From NCBI GenBank assembly GCA_965203345.1, contig CBDBCK010000028.1, forward strand, positions 1,317,195 to 1,381,194: DNA of 64,000 nt, given 5' to 3'. Every line of letters begins with the position of its first letter. Position 1 is the stretch's first letter. Source of the DNA: CBDBCK01 sp965203345 (GTDB lineage Bacteria > Chloroflexota > Dehalococcoidia > Lucifugimonadales > Lucifugimonadaceae). Below are positions 17,197 to 25,823 of the stretch, one piece after another. The translations under genes and the position numbers were made by a program. The notes under the pieces were generated by a model, which saw only the letters and a list, made by a program, of their open reading frames with translations, was not told the origin of the DNA and ran no database searches.

Positions 17197-18324
17197 TCAT
17201 TTTTTACGCACAACAACTATCCGATTTGTGAGTGTACCTATCTTGTTGTTGCTTATTCCCCAGCAATTAGAAGTTTTGGTAAAATTCTGTTTGTTCACAA
17301 TTACTTCTATTGGTTGAAATGGTAAATCTGCTATTGCCTTTAATACTTCCCTGTCAAGATTGACTTGCCCGTTGCGCACTTCGCCGACTTCAAACGCCAC
17401 ATGCCCGCCGCGCATTACTACTCTTGCAAACTCTGCAAAAACTGTGTTAACAAAATCTCGCCACTTCTCCACTGATCTATGATGATCTATTTTAATTGAG
17501 CCTACATCTATATTTGCAAACCAGCAACGCAACCAGTTATCTTGCGCATAATTCACAACATCTAAAAAGGGTGGTGAAGTTATCACTAACTTTACGACAT
17601 TATCTTTTACATATTCCAGTTCGTCAGCTTGGCAACATCTCAATTTGTGCTTACTGCTGATAGGAGGATACCCTGATCGTAATAAGCTTTTACTCTTTTT
17701 CATTACAATTTGAGTCAAGTCTTTTGGTTCTGGTGTACGATTATACGTCCTGTTTATGTGTTCCTGTTTCTTAACTGACACTGCCTGATTTGGTGGCATG
17801 GTCTTTACCGATAGGAAGCCGGACGAATGCCCTGTCAACCTGTTCAATATCACCATCCTTATCCATTTGTCTTCATCACTCATTCCATCAGTTGCTTCTT
17901 GCCTGGAAAACCATTTTTTGATAGCCAATAAATGACTTAATGTTTTAGAGTGAAAAAATGTCAGCAAAGGACGATCCTGTGCCGTGATATTTGTGCTGTT
18001 CGGCATCGACTTTAATCTCTTTTCTACGGCAGACAATTCCGGTGGGTTCAGGCGCGGCAAAGTTAGTATCGTTGACAGGGGGTTTATATCACTGCTATAC
18101 GCAACCCTTTCCATCAATGCAGTTTGTAACGCTGTTGTGCCTCTTCCCATAAACGGATCAAGTACAACGTCGCCTTTTACTGTGTATTTTTTGATGAAAT
18201 AATCAGGCAATTGAGGCTTGAAGCAGGCGCGATAACTTATCTCATGTAGACTATGGCCTTGCCGCTGCTTCGCCGTCCAAAAACTACCTACTTTGTAAGC
18301 GGTCTCCGCTAATGCAGCTCTCAA
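17197..18324 (-). CDS. DNA N6-adenine/N4-cytosine methyltransferase, orphan
   Basis: 375-residue DNA methylase of the N6/N4 (D12-independent, PF01555-like) type. The AdoMet-binding motif I is LDPFMGRGTT at residues 55-64, preceded by a motif X-like segment. The catalytic motif IV is TSPPF near residues 247-251; SPP rather than DPP favours N4-cytosine methylation but is not decisive. Motif I precedes motif IV. A late segment, RGGHVAFEVGEVRNG, fits motif VI-VIII. No restriction endonuclease is recognisable beside it, so it may be solitary. The TTG start at 18324 overlaps the stop of a small upstream frame (TTGA). Confidence 0.8.
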   Translation of the reverse strand: MRAALAETAYKVGSFWTAKQRQGHSLHEISYRACFKPQLPDYFIKKYTVKGDVVLDPFMGRGTTALQTALMERVAYSSDINPLSTILTLPRLNPPELSAVEKRLKSMPNSTNITAQDRPLLTFFHSKTLSHLLAIKKWFSRQEATDGMSDEDKWIRMVILNRLTGHSSGFLSVKTMPPNQAVSVKKQEHINRTYNRTPEPKDLTQIVMKKSKSLLRSGYPPISSKHKLRCCQADELEYVKDNVVKLVITSPPFLDVVNYAQDNWLRCWFANIDVGSIKIDHHRSVEKWRDFVNTVFAEFARVVMRGGHVAFEVGEVRNGQVNLDREVLKAIADLPFQPIEVIVNKQNFTKTSNCWGISNNKIGTLTNRIVVVRKK

Positions 18325-18458
18325 CTTATCAACTCTTTGTAAGTTAATAGCTTACCGCGCATTTGCTTTACCAGCACCGTCATCCTGTCCGTAGTATCAA
18401 CCTTCACATTCCCCTTATTCAAACCAAGGGTAAAGTCATCAGAGATAGTAGAAAACAT
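18321..18458 (-). CDS. Small ORF overlapping the methyltransferase start, possibly the end of a decayed gene
   Basis: A 45-residue frame from ATG 18458, stopping with TGA that overlaps the methyltransferase TTG by 4 bases. Its end, DRMTVLVKQMRGKLLTYKEL, looks protein-like. Immediately upstream two other frames each hold a short protein-like stretch (ending SQELVLYYILNQPETG and MTKRTAETISIVELLGN). Together they could be one small gene broken by frameshifts. The rest of the gap (about 18460-18698) shows nothing else. No family recognised. Confidence 0.3.
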   Translation of the reverse strand: MFSTISDDFTLGLNKGNVKVDTTDRMTVLVKQMRGKLLTYKELIS

Positions 18459-18698
18459 TGCCAAGTAGTTCCACAATGCTGATCGTCTCAGCTGTACGCT
18501 TGGTCATAGCATCCTGTTTCCGGTTGGTTCAATATGTAGTACAACACCAGTTCCTGGCTCATCGTCAAGGGCTGAAAATCTTATGCAATATATATAATGC
18601 GATTCGGTGGCCTTTACGCGTATTCAAGTATATAGTTCCTTAAAAATATTGCCCCGCGAGACGGCATCCACGAGGTCTAGCTCAAAGGACTTTGGGTC

Positions 18699-19694
18699 TT
18701 ATATCCCAGCCCTTGAACTACCCAGCACTTCTGGATTGACTATATTTTCTGGACGTTGTGCTCTTACTACTCGCACTACCTCTTCTGCCGTTCTACGTTG
18801 CAACTCTGCCGAGGAAGATTCAGAGAAGAACGCTGTGTGAGGAGTTGCTATGAAGTTCGGTTGCGCGAACAGCCGTTCGTTCGCCTCTGGCTCCATTGTT
18901 TCAAGGACGTCCAACCCCACACCACCCAGCTTGCCCGATTCCAACCCGTCAGCCAACGCCCCTTCGTCCACCACTCCCCCTCTAGCACAGTTCACTATAA
19001 CCGCGCTATCTTTCATCATAGCTATTTGTTTCGTGCCTATCATTCCGCGGTTTTGCGGCGTTAATGGGACGTGGACAGTTACAAAATCGGATACGCGCAA
19101 AAGCTCATCAAGTGACATTGAACGCGCTCCATCAACCGTTTCTCCTGCATTTATCAGCGGATCGTGCATCACAATAGACATGTTGAATGATTTCGCCAAG
19201 TTAGCCACAGCCCGCCCTATACGTCCAAAGCCCACTATTCCGAGCGTAGAGTCGGAACTTCGTTTTACCGGCTCATTCAAGCTCAAGGAATCGAGTCTCC
19301 CCAACTTGACTGCCCTATCGTGAGGTAAAAATCTACGATTCAGGGCTATAATCATCCCTATGGCATGATCTGCTACCTCGGATATGCAGTAGTCAGGTAC
19401 GTTCGTAACCACAATGCCTAGCTCAGTGCAAAGCGGTACGTCTATATTATCGACGCCGATACCGTATCGGGACGCTACCACACATCTATTCGCCGCCTTC
19501 AGGACCCTCTCCCCTACCTGCGCAAAACAAAACATTATAGCATCTGCATCCTCTACCGTCCTAGCCAACGAGTCTTCGTCTTGCAATGGTGCAATCACAG
19601 GTTCTATACCTGCTTTATTCAAGACCGCTCGCTCTGGAGCTATAGAAGGCAGCACTCTATCCGTAATAACCGCCTTGAATTTTGTGATAGCCAT
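18699..19694 (-). CDS. D-3-phosphoglycerate dehydrogenase-like 2-hydroxyacid dehydrogenase
   Basis: 331 residues from ATG 19694, which follows a strong AAAGGAGGG; the longer frame to 19760 lacks such support. The NAD motif LGIVGFGRIGRAV lies near residue 143. The catalytic Arg is in NCARGGVVDE, Glu in the segment after GVGLDVLE, and His in TPHTAFFSE. The N-terminal half (ASRYGIGVDNIDV, GIVVTNVPDYC) is like SerA catalytic domains, but the C-terminal ACT domain is absent. It is the last gene of the minus-strand corrinoid cluster, 13 bases after the RACo-type gene, so it probably works on a product of that pathway rather than in serine synthesis. Confidence 0.85.
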   Translation of the reverse strand: MAITKFKAVITDRVLPSIAPERAVLNKAGIEPVIAPLQDEDSLARTVEDADAIMFCFAQVGERVLKAANRCVVASRYGIGVDNIDVPLCTELGIVVTNVPDYCISEVADHAIGMIIALNRRFLPHDRAVKLGRLDSLSLNEPVKRSSDSTLGIVGFGRIGRAVANLAKSFNMSIVMHDPLINAGETVDGARSMSLDELLRVSDFVTVHVPLTPQNRGMIGTKQIAMMKDSAVIVNCARGGVVDEGALADGLESGKLGGVGLDVLETMEPEANERLFAQPNFIATPHTAFFSESSSAELQRRTAEEVVRVVRAQRPENIVNPEVLGSSRAGI

Positions 19695-19707
19695 ACTGCA
19701 CCCTCCT

Positions 19708-21348
19708 TTATAAAGGCCATTCCATAGGCTTGAACTGGCAACCCTCCACAAAAAAGTCAAAGAAATCAGGAGCTGTCTCCAGTTCCACGTGATCTATTCT
19801 TTTGCAAAACAACTCTATATGTCTGCGCAGATCTGCGGAAAGCAGAAGCATAGCCGCGCCGCTTGAAGCAGCATTGCCTATCTTGTATATACGTTCAGGC
19901 GAGAAATCGGCTATGAAACCTATCCGCGTTGCGCTCTCCAGTGATATATAGTTGGCGAACCCTCCCGCAAGGTAGAATTTGCTATACGATTCATGAGGCA
20001 GTTGATGAAACCTCAAAGCTATAGATTGACCGCAGTAGTTCGCCGCCTTCGCCTGCGCAAGTGTTGATATATCAGAGCGAGACAAACTCAACCCGTAAGG
20101 CGGAGCAAATTCAAATTCATCCCTTCCGTCTTCAAACCTGCCAAGTTCGTCCATAACTCCAGACCTTCTGAACTCCGCTAGAAGATCTACTAGCCCGGAC
20201 CCACATATACCCAAAGGCGCGCCGCCGCCGATCACTTCGTAGTTTGTCTCTCTGTTTGGCGACACTCGTATGGTGGATATCGCGCCGTCGTAGCCGGGCA
20301 TAGCGCACTTTATCCCGCCTCCCTCAAACGCAGGGCCGGCAGGACAGGAAGCTACTGTCATATGCTCTTTATTCCCGATAAGTACCTCAGTATTTGTGCC
20401 TATATCCAGCAAAACGGAAGGAGCGTCTGACTCGTACATCCCTGAACTAACCAGGCACGCTGTAGAATCGGCACCTACGTGAGAGCCTATAAGAGGAGCT
20501 CCGTATACATCGGCTTCCGGGTTTATACGGACACCCAATTCACCTGCCTGCTTAACCATCGCTGTGGTATCACGCTTACCGTCCAGCATTTCAGTTTCAA
20601 TTGTAGAGCGGTAAGGTTTGACTCCTATAGGTTGCACGTCCAGACCAAAGAACAGGTCGCGCATTGTCGGGTTACCGACCACTGTCATCTCGCATATCTG
20701 GCGGCGGCGTATATTCAAACGTTTAGCCATCTCGCCTATCTCAAAATTGATTGCTGACACTATCGCCTTGTGTAGTTCGCCCTTATTTCGACCACCGTCG
20801 TAAGAGATTCTGTTCATCACGTCCGAACCACCGAAACGCTGCGGATTCTCAAACGAAGCGGTATAAATAGTTTTCTCAGCCTCAACGTCCACTAAGTTCA
20901 ATACCACAGTAGTCGCTCCAATATCGGCTGACAACCCTAGTATCCGCCCCGTATAGCGGCATATATATCGGCTCATTCCTCCTGCCGTAGTAACCACTCG
21001 TCCATCAACTTTTGATAATGCAGGCGACGGGCAAAATGAAGAGCTCACCGGCGGGGCCGAGGATAGTATCTGCATCTGGCGGCGTATAACGCTGAACTTG
21101 ACGGAGGCGGAAGGATCCGTAATCCGTGCTTGGCACGCTAGTCTGTAAGTTCCACTAAGAAACGATTCCGGATCAGTACGGTCAGACAGAGCGTGGGAAC
21201 CCTCCTCTACGTTCACTATGCACTCGTGGCACTGGCCGGTCCTGCCACAAGAGGTAGGAACTCTTATCGAAAGCTCATCTGCGTAATCAAACAGTGAGCG
21301 TCCTTTAGATAGAGGGACAGATTCCCGCCTATGAATTAGAGGCGACAC
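19708..21348 (-). CDS. RACo-type corrinoid activation protein (2Fe-2S ferredoxin + ASKHA ATPase)
   Basis: 546-residue protein that in known systems reduces inactive Co(II) corrinoid to Co(I) at the cost of ATP. The N-terminal ferredoxin domain has cysteines at residues 34, 40, 43 and 72 (SCGRTGQCHEC and YRLACQ). The remainder is the ASKHA/DUF4445 ATPase region with GLSADIGATTVVLNLVD, VVGNPTMRDLFFGLDV, LLDIGTNTEVLIGN, GGGIKCAMPG and GGAPLGICGSGLVDLL. The GTG start lies 6 bases after the small Cys protein's stop. Its place beside a corrinoid protein and a MtaA-type methyltransferase strongly supports the role. Confidence 0.88.
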   Translation of the reverse strand: MSPLIHRRESVPLSKGRSLFDYADELSIRVPTSCGRTGQCHECIVNVEEGSHALSDRTDPESFLSGTYRLACQARITDPSASVKFSVIRRQMQILSSAPPVSSSFCPSPALSKVDGRVVTTAGGMSRYICRYTGRILGLSADIGATTVVLNLVDVEAEKTIYTASFENPQRFGGSDVMNRISYDGGRNKGELHKAIVSAINFEIGEMAKRLNIRRRQICEMTVVGNPTMRDLFFGLDVQPIGVKPYRSTIETEMLDGKRDTTAMVKQAGELGVRINPEADVYGAPLIGSHVGADSTACLVSSGMYESDAPSVLLDIGTNTEVLIGNKEHMTVASCPAGPAFEGGGIKCAMPGYDGAISTIRVSPNRETNYEVIGGGAPLGICGSGLVDLLAEFRRSGVMDELGRFEDGRDEFEFAPPYGLSLSRSDISTLAQAKAANYCGQSIALRFHQLPHESYSKFYLAGGFANYISLESATRIGFIADFSPERIYKIGNAASSGAAMLLLSADLRRHIELFCKRIDHVELETAPDFFDFFVEGCQFKPMEWPL

Positions 21349-21354
21349 CGGCGG

Positions 21355-21711
21355 TCAGATTATCCACGCGGGGCGATAATCAAGTTTGTCACTACCCGTG
21401 CAAATGGGCAAAGTTGGATCCTCTGTATCTGGGTGCTTTTTGTAAAAGAACTGATTCCGGCAGGCAAAGTTCGCCGTACAGCGCGATTGAGCGTTTTTAT
21501 AAGGGCAACGAACTTTGCCGGAATCATCGGCTATGGCTGATATATCCGCAAATATCCGGTACATCCTTTCCAAAGTACCTTTTAATTTTTCGGTATCTTC
21601 CGCCGGTCTGGGGTTGTTTTTCATCATATTACCGCTCAACTGGCTTTTTGCGTTGTTGTTAGCTTTGTCTGATTCAGTTGCGGACATCCGTTCAATCTCA
21701 TCAGGCTTCAT
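21355..21711 (-). CDS. Small four-cysteine protein of the corrinoid cluster, unknown
   Basis: 118 residues, unrecognised. The first half is polar and probably disordered. The C-terminal half has Cys 69, 78, 84 and 104 in RCPYKNAQSRC, FACRN and LPICTGSDKL, a pattern that could bind zinc or an Fe-S cluster. It sits between the corrinoid protein (27-base gap) and the RACo-type activator (6-base gap), so it is surely co-transcribed. A role as adaptor or electron carrier to the activator is conjecture. Confidence 0.7.
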   Translation of the reverse strand: MKPDEIERMSATESDKANNNAKSQLSGNMMKNNPRPAEDTEKLKGTLERMYRIFADISAIADDSGKVRCPYKNAQSRCTANFACRNQFFYKKHPDTEDPTLPICTGSDKLDYRPAWII

Positions 21712-21738
21712 TTACATGTCCGATTATAAGAAACCAAG

Positions 21739-22488
21739 TCAGTCCTCTTGAAGCTCTCTCAGAAGCTCCATCATTTCCTTCGCCTTCTCCACACACTGAA
21801 CGGCATTTTCACCATATGCATCCGCGCCCATCTCATCTGCGAACTCTTGGGTAACGGGTGCACCTCCTACAAGGATACGAACCTCATCCCGCAACCCCAC
21901 GTCTTCAAAATAGGTTATAGTCCTACCCATGTTCGGCATCGTCGTCGTCAGAAGAGCAGACATACCCACCAATGAAGAGCCGTGGTCTTCTACTGCTTCT
22001 GCAAACTCTTCCGGTGCAGTATCAACGCCCAGGTCGTGGACCACAAAACCAGCTCCGCGCAACATCATTATGCACAGATTTTTGCCTATGTCATGCAGGT
22101 CGCCCTTCACCGTCCCGATAACCATGCTCCCGATAGGCTTTATGCCAGACTCTGAAAGTATAGGCTCCAGGTAAGTCATGCCCGTCTTCATTGCTCGTGC
22201 GGCTATCAACACCTCCGGCACAAATATGACGTTGTCGCGGAACTTTACGCCCACGATGGCCATGCCGTTCAAGAGACCATTATCCAGCACCTCGTTGGCA
22301 GTGTAACCCTTGTCAAGCGCCTCTTTTGTAAGTTTGTCTACTGCTGAAGCGTCCCCAATTATCAGACTATAAGACAGCTCGTGCATCAAATCGTCCGCAA
22401 GCTCCAGAGATTCACCTATGTGCTTTCGTTCTCCAGGGCGGGTTACCCATTCAAACTCTTTTAGAAGACCTTCGTGATTTATGGGCAT
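21739..22488 (-). CDS. Corrinoid (cobalamin-binding) protein of a methyltransferase system
   Basis: 249-residue methyl carrier. The N-terminal helical B12-binding-2 domain (about residues 25-110) has the LLNGMAIVGVKFRDN segment and PEVLIAARAM. The C-terminal Rossmann domain holds the cobalt-ligand motif GDLHDIGKN with His 132. The later segments VVHDLGVDT and GMSALLTTTMP fit the MtaC/MtbC/MtmC family. It would shuttle methyl groups between a substrate-specific methyltransferase and the MtaA-type enzyme encoded upstream. The first-step methyltransferase (MtaB/MttB-like) is not obvious in the window. Confidence 0.92.
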   Translation of the reverse strand: MPINHEGLLKEFEWVTRPGERKHIGESLELADDLMHELSYSLIIGDASAVDKLTKEALDKGYTANEVLDNGLLNGMAIVGVKFRDNVIFVPEVLIAARAMKTGMTYLEPILSESGIKPIGSMVIGTVKGDLHDIGKNLCIMMLRGAGFVVHDLGVDTAPEEFAEAVEDHGSSLVGMSALLTTTMPNMGRTITYFEDVGLRDEVRILVGGAPVTQEFADEMGADAYGENAVQCVEKAKEMMELLRELQED

Positions 22489-22570
22489 GTTTTAGTCCAG
22501 ATTTCGGTTGTTCAGATTTTACTTACAGGCGGCTTAGAATAAGCAGGATTCGGGCATAAGAGCCAGGAAA

Positions 22571-23605
22571 TCAGACGTCCGTTCCGCTTTTTTCATGCTC
22601 AGACGTCCAATCTTCTACGGCTTCTCTTATAGCTATCAGATTCTCTGCTTTCGTCTTGAGTGGTATGGCGCACTCTGGTGCTATGAGTTGCACTCCCGCG
22701 TCCAGATCGCGGTACACTTCCTGACGCACCTCTGCTATGCCTTTGGAATACAGCGTCTCAGGGTTATTGATATTGCCGGCCAGCCGTATCTTACCGTTCA
22801 CCGCTTCCATAGCCTCTTGAGGGTCATTCTTAGAGTCAAAATGAAAGGCCGCCATGCCCGTTTCAGCTATGTACGGCATCCTGTCCACCGTAGCTCCGCA
22901 GATATGCAGAATCAAAGGTACTGGCAAGGCCTCCACCAGCTCTTGGTGAAGCTCAAGGAGAAAGCGGCGGTAGTATTCGGCAGACACGAGGTCCCCGGTA
23001 GCGTGATCAGGGACAGTGAGAACATCCGCGCCCGCGTCTATCTGAGCCTCGCCAAATAGCACTGTAAACTCTTGGAGCTTCTCAAGCGCAACCATAGTCT
23101 GTTCCGGGCTGTCAACGGTGCCCAACAAGAAGTGTTCTACCCCGAATACGTGGTACGCTAAAGTCCAAGGGCCCATGGTCTTCCCGATTATCGCTACATC
23201 GTCCCCATACTCATCCTTGAGTATCTTTATTGAGTCGATAATGGCGACCACGTCCCTATGCTGGAGGAAGTCGGAGGGAACCTGTATGTCGGAGGCGTCT
23301 CTCCAGATAGGGCGGCTCATCCTGACAGTAGGCCAATTGTCTTTTTGTTCCCACTGCATCTCGCAACCCATAGCGGATGACTCTTGGATTATGGTGAAGT
23401 AAGGAGCTATAGAATCGAACCCGAACTCAGTAATCTCAGTGGCCGCTAACCGGGCGTTCAGCTCTGCGTCTCGGCAGGCGTCGGGGAATGGAGCATCTAC
23501 CAAATCCATCATCTCAACGGTAGCCACGGACGTTGGGTTGGCTATCGGTGCTCTGTCTACTGGCAAACCCGCCAAGGCGTCCATAACCCTTTGTTTGGAG
23601 TTCAT
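22571..23605 (-). CDS. Uroporphyrinogen decarboxylase-fold methyltransferase (MtaA/CmuA type)
   Basis: 344 residues, UroD-fold. Known relatives move methyl groups between a corrinoid protein and coenzyme M, folate or another thiol. The zinc-ligand pattern of the MtaA branch is visible: His 234 and Cys 236 in LILHICG, and Cys 312 in APECAIPL. GKTMGPWTLA and GNINNPETLYSKG are typical. It has no corrinoid domain of its own; the separate corrinoid gene follows 82 bases downstream. It could also be the substrate-side methyltransferase, since UroD-type proteins do both jobs. The start has GGAG about 11 bases before the ATG. Confidence 0.85.
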   Translation of the reverse strand: MNSKQRVMDALAGLPVDRAPIANPTSVATVEMMDLVDAPFPDACRDAELNARLAATEITEFGFDSIAPYFTIIQESSAMGCEMQWEQKDNWPTVRMSRPIWRDASDIQVPSDFLQHRDVVAIIDSIKILKDEYGDDVAIIGKTMGPWTLAYHVFGVEHFLLGTVDSPEQTMVALEKLQEFTVLFGEAQIDAGADVLTVPDHATGDLVSAEYYRRFLLELHQELVEALPVPLILHICGATVDRMPYIAETGMAAFHFDSKNDPQEAMEAVNGKIRLAGNINNPETLYSKGIAEVRQEVYRDLDAGVQLIAPECAIPLKTKAENLIAIREAVEDWTSEHEKSGTDV

Positions 23606-23624
23606 AATACGCTTTTCTCCATGT

Positions 23625-24305
23625 TCAAGTTTGTGAAAATCCCAGAGTCTGGGTCGTCATCTGCCCTTGCTGTTCTTGCATATTCAAAGTCGCCTCGGTC
23701 CCGCTTACGTTCTTTGCGTAAGAAAGCAGTATTCGGGCCAGGCCGTCGTGGCGCATACCGTCGGGGAACTCAAAACGATCGGGAGCCACGCGCTTACATT
23801 CACCGTATCTTATATAACCTCCGACTACCGCCTTTACGCGCATAGGAGCGCGCTTCTCATCCCCTACCGCGGAGACAACGTATACATGCTCGCCGTCCGT
23901 ACCTTCTCCGGATACATGGAACGTAAGCCTGGTTTTGTTGTCCTTAGCTGATATGGGTCCCGATGGCAAAGGTTTATCCAGAGCGGCTTCAACGCATTCA
24001 TTGAACATAAACTTGATGGGGCGCTCTATGATCTTGCCCTGGCGATATGAAGCCTGATTATAAACCGAAGGTGAGGCAGTCATTTCGCCCCATGCTACAA
24101 GGCGATCCCTTATCTGCTGCATTCTGTCTTCAATACCAGGAAGGGAGGCGTACGACCATACGGAAAATGTACGGTTCTTCAGGAAAAGCCCAACCGATAT
24201 TGAATGGAAATGAGGGTCTATAGCAACCAACTCTACACAGTGCCCATACCGTGCGATTATATCTTTTACCCTAGGATGCTTTTTGTCTGAAGTAACGTAT
24301 GTCAT
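23625..24305 (-). CDS. Unknown protein in the corrinoid methyltransferase cluster
   Basis: 226 residues, no family recognised. It is soluble, with mixed alpha/beta character. Notable segments are YGHCVELVAIDPHFHSISVG, a region rich in His and Asp that could bind metal, and VKAVVGGYIRYGECKR. The last 25 residues are Gln/Thr-rich and probably disordered. It lies 20 bases before the UroD-type gene and about 130 bases after the homocysteine methyltransferase-type gene, all on the minus strand. A substrate-specific role in the pathway is inferred from position only. Confidence 0.65.
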   Translation of the reverse strand: MTYVTSDKKHPRVKDIIARYGHCVELVAIDPHFHSISVGLFLKNRTFSVWSYASLPGIEDRMQQIRDRLVAWGEMTASPSVYNQASYRQGKIIERPIKFMFNECVEAALDKPLPSGPISAKDNKTRLTFHVSGEGTDGEHVYVVSAVGDEKRAPMRVKAVVGGYIRYGECKRVAPDRFEFPDGMRHDGLARILLSYAKNVSGTEATLNMQEQQGQMTTQTLGFSQT

Positions 24306-24432
24306 GAGAATGCCTTAACCCAATTATATGCATATATCTACGCGAAACTTCTCTTGACAGTTTACAAGAAAAATCGTTATACGCTTTTATGGGTTGCTCA
24401 TTAGCGTTGTGGCGTCATGCACTCTATCTATC

Positions 24433-25347
24433 TCAATCTCGCCGTTTGTCCATTGCGTCATTCAAGACCTTACGGAACGCGGATATATGTTCCGGAGAGG
24501 TACCGCAACATCCCCCCAGTACGTTCACCGGCAGTTCAGCGAGAGTCTTGTATCTTTCGCTCATATATTCCGGGGTTTCGGGATACTCCGCCCCGCCTTT
24601 TTTAGGAATAGGTATACCCGCGTTAGACTGAATTGCCAAGAAACCGTTGTCTGACTTCCTCATCAGTTGCGCTATCTCAACCATCTTGTCAACTCCGTTG
24701 CCGCAATTCGACCCTACCACGTCCGCGCCTGCCTCTCTAAGGCCGTGTACCGCCGCTTCTGGAGAAACGCCCATCATCGTGAAGTATCCCCTAGGGCCCA
24801 GGTCAAAGACCATAGTAGCTATCACAGTCAGGGAAGTGTTCTCCTTGGCGGAGCGTATCGCTATACTTGCCTCTTCCAGGCCCATTTGAGTCTCTATAGT
24901 TACCGCGTCCGCCCCGCCCTCTTCCTGCGCAGATATCTGTTCAGATAAAACATCATACATCTCTTGTTCTGAGACGTCGCCAAGCGGTTCTATGAACTCA
25001 CCCGTAGGGCCGACTGAACCCGAAACAAAGCAATTTTCGGGAGCGGCGGCGCGTGCGTTCTTTGTTGCTGCGATATTCACCTCCCGGACTTTGTCGCCTA
25101 TGCCGTACTTAGAGAGAATGAAGCGATTCGCGCCAAAGGTGTTGGTCAACACCATGTCACTGCCTGCGTCAAAGTAGGCCCGTGCCATGTTAGTTACCGT
25201 TTCCGGTTGTTCCAAATTCATACGTTCGGGGGAGTCCCCTGGCTCCAGGCCGTGCTGTTGCAGGTACGTGCCTGTCCCGCCATCAAAAAGCAATATCTGC
25301 CCTTTGGTGAGTTGGTCCATTATTGTAGAATTTGTCGTCAGGGTCAT
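24433..25347 (-). CDS. Homocysteine S-methyltransferase/betaine-homocysteine methyltransferase-type protein
   Basis: 304 residues, Pfam S-methyl_trans type barrel. The N-terminus holds FDGGTGTYLQ; the zinc ligands are Cys 215 in GSNCGNG and Cys 280-281 in GGCCGTSPEHI. Family enzymes move a methyl group from betaine, S-methylmethionine or a corrinoid/folate donor to homocysteine, and relatives act inside corrinoid demethylase systems. At the head of this cluster it may be the methyl acceptor or a substrate-side enzyme. The ATG is at 25347 with weak ribosome-binding signal; Met 10 is a possible alternative. Confidence 0.85.
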   Translation of the reverse strand: MTLTTNSTIMDQLTKGQILLFDGGTGTYLQQHGLEPGDSPERMNLEQPETVTNMARAYFDAGSDMVLTNTFGANRFILSKYGIGDKVREVNIAATKNARAAAPENCFVSGSVGPTGEFIEPLGDVSEQEMYDVLSEQISAQEEGGADAVTIETQMGLEEASIAIRSAKENTSLTVIATMVFDLGPRGYFTMMGVSPEAAVHGLREAGADVVGSNCGNGVDKMVEIAQLMRKSDNGFLAIQSNAGIPIPKKGGAEYPETPEYMSERYKTLAELPVNVLGGCCGTSPEHISAFRKVLNDAMDKRRD

Positions 25348-25823
25348 ATTTATCTTTCAAGTCACAATGGTTTATGTGAGCTACGAATATCTAGTAAACA
25401 GCCACCAACAATTACGTGACTACTTGACTACTACATTCTAAATCAGTTGATCCGCGGTTGGATGCCATTCAATGATAATAGTGATGTATTCAAGCGTCGG
25501 GAAGATTAGGCTCGCAACAGTCTGCAGAACTCCGAGCTGATGCTCAACTACCTGCATAAACAAAGGGGCAGCAAAGGTTGCACTCTATATATTCTCCGGG
25601 ATAGTGCATGTTACGCCTCAACGGTTCAAGGCAGAGCAAATCACAGATTTTAAGGTGCACCAACATACTAAAACTCATAGGGAAGCAGATAACGCGCGTT
25701 CTAACAGAACAAGTAATTGTAAAGTTAATATTGACTATAAACCATAAAGATCATAAAATATAACCAAATGTATGCTAAGTCATCTGAACCATTGAACATA
25801 ACTGAAAGGATTTGAAGCGCTAA
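25348..25823. other. Gap of 476 bases between divergent units
   Basis: This must hold the promoters of the minus-strand corrinoid cluster and the plus-strand ATPase gene. I see no clear cobalamin or SAM riboswitch. A plus-strand frame from about 25420 to 25680 is mostly open (one amber stop) and could be a gene remnant, but it matches nothing I know. GAAAGGA at 25803-25809 is a plausible ribosome-binding site, though far from the ATG at 25824. Confidence 0.4.

Noticed and set aside
17100..18700. A full restriction-modification system around the DNA methyltransferase
   Set aside because: The flanking genes are lipoproteins and a hydroxyacid dehydrogenase; no frame resembles an endonuclease or specificity subunit.
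25348..25823. Cobalamin or SAM riboswitch before the corrinoid/homocysteine methyltransferase cluster
   Set aside because: I looked for the conserved B12-box and SAM-riboswitch helices on the minus strand and found no convincing match.
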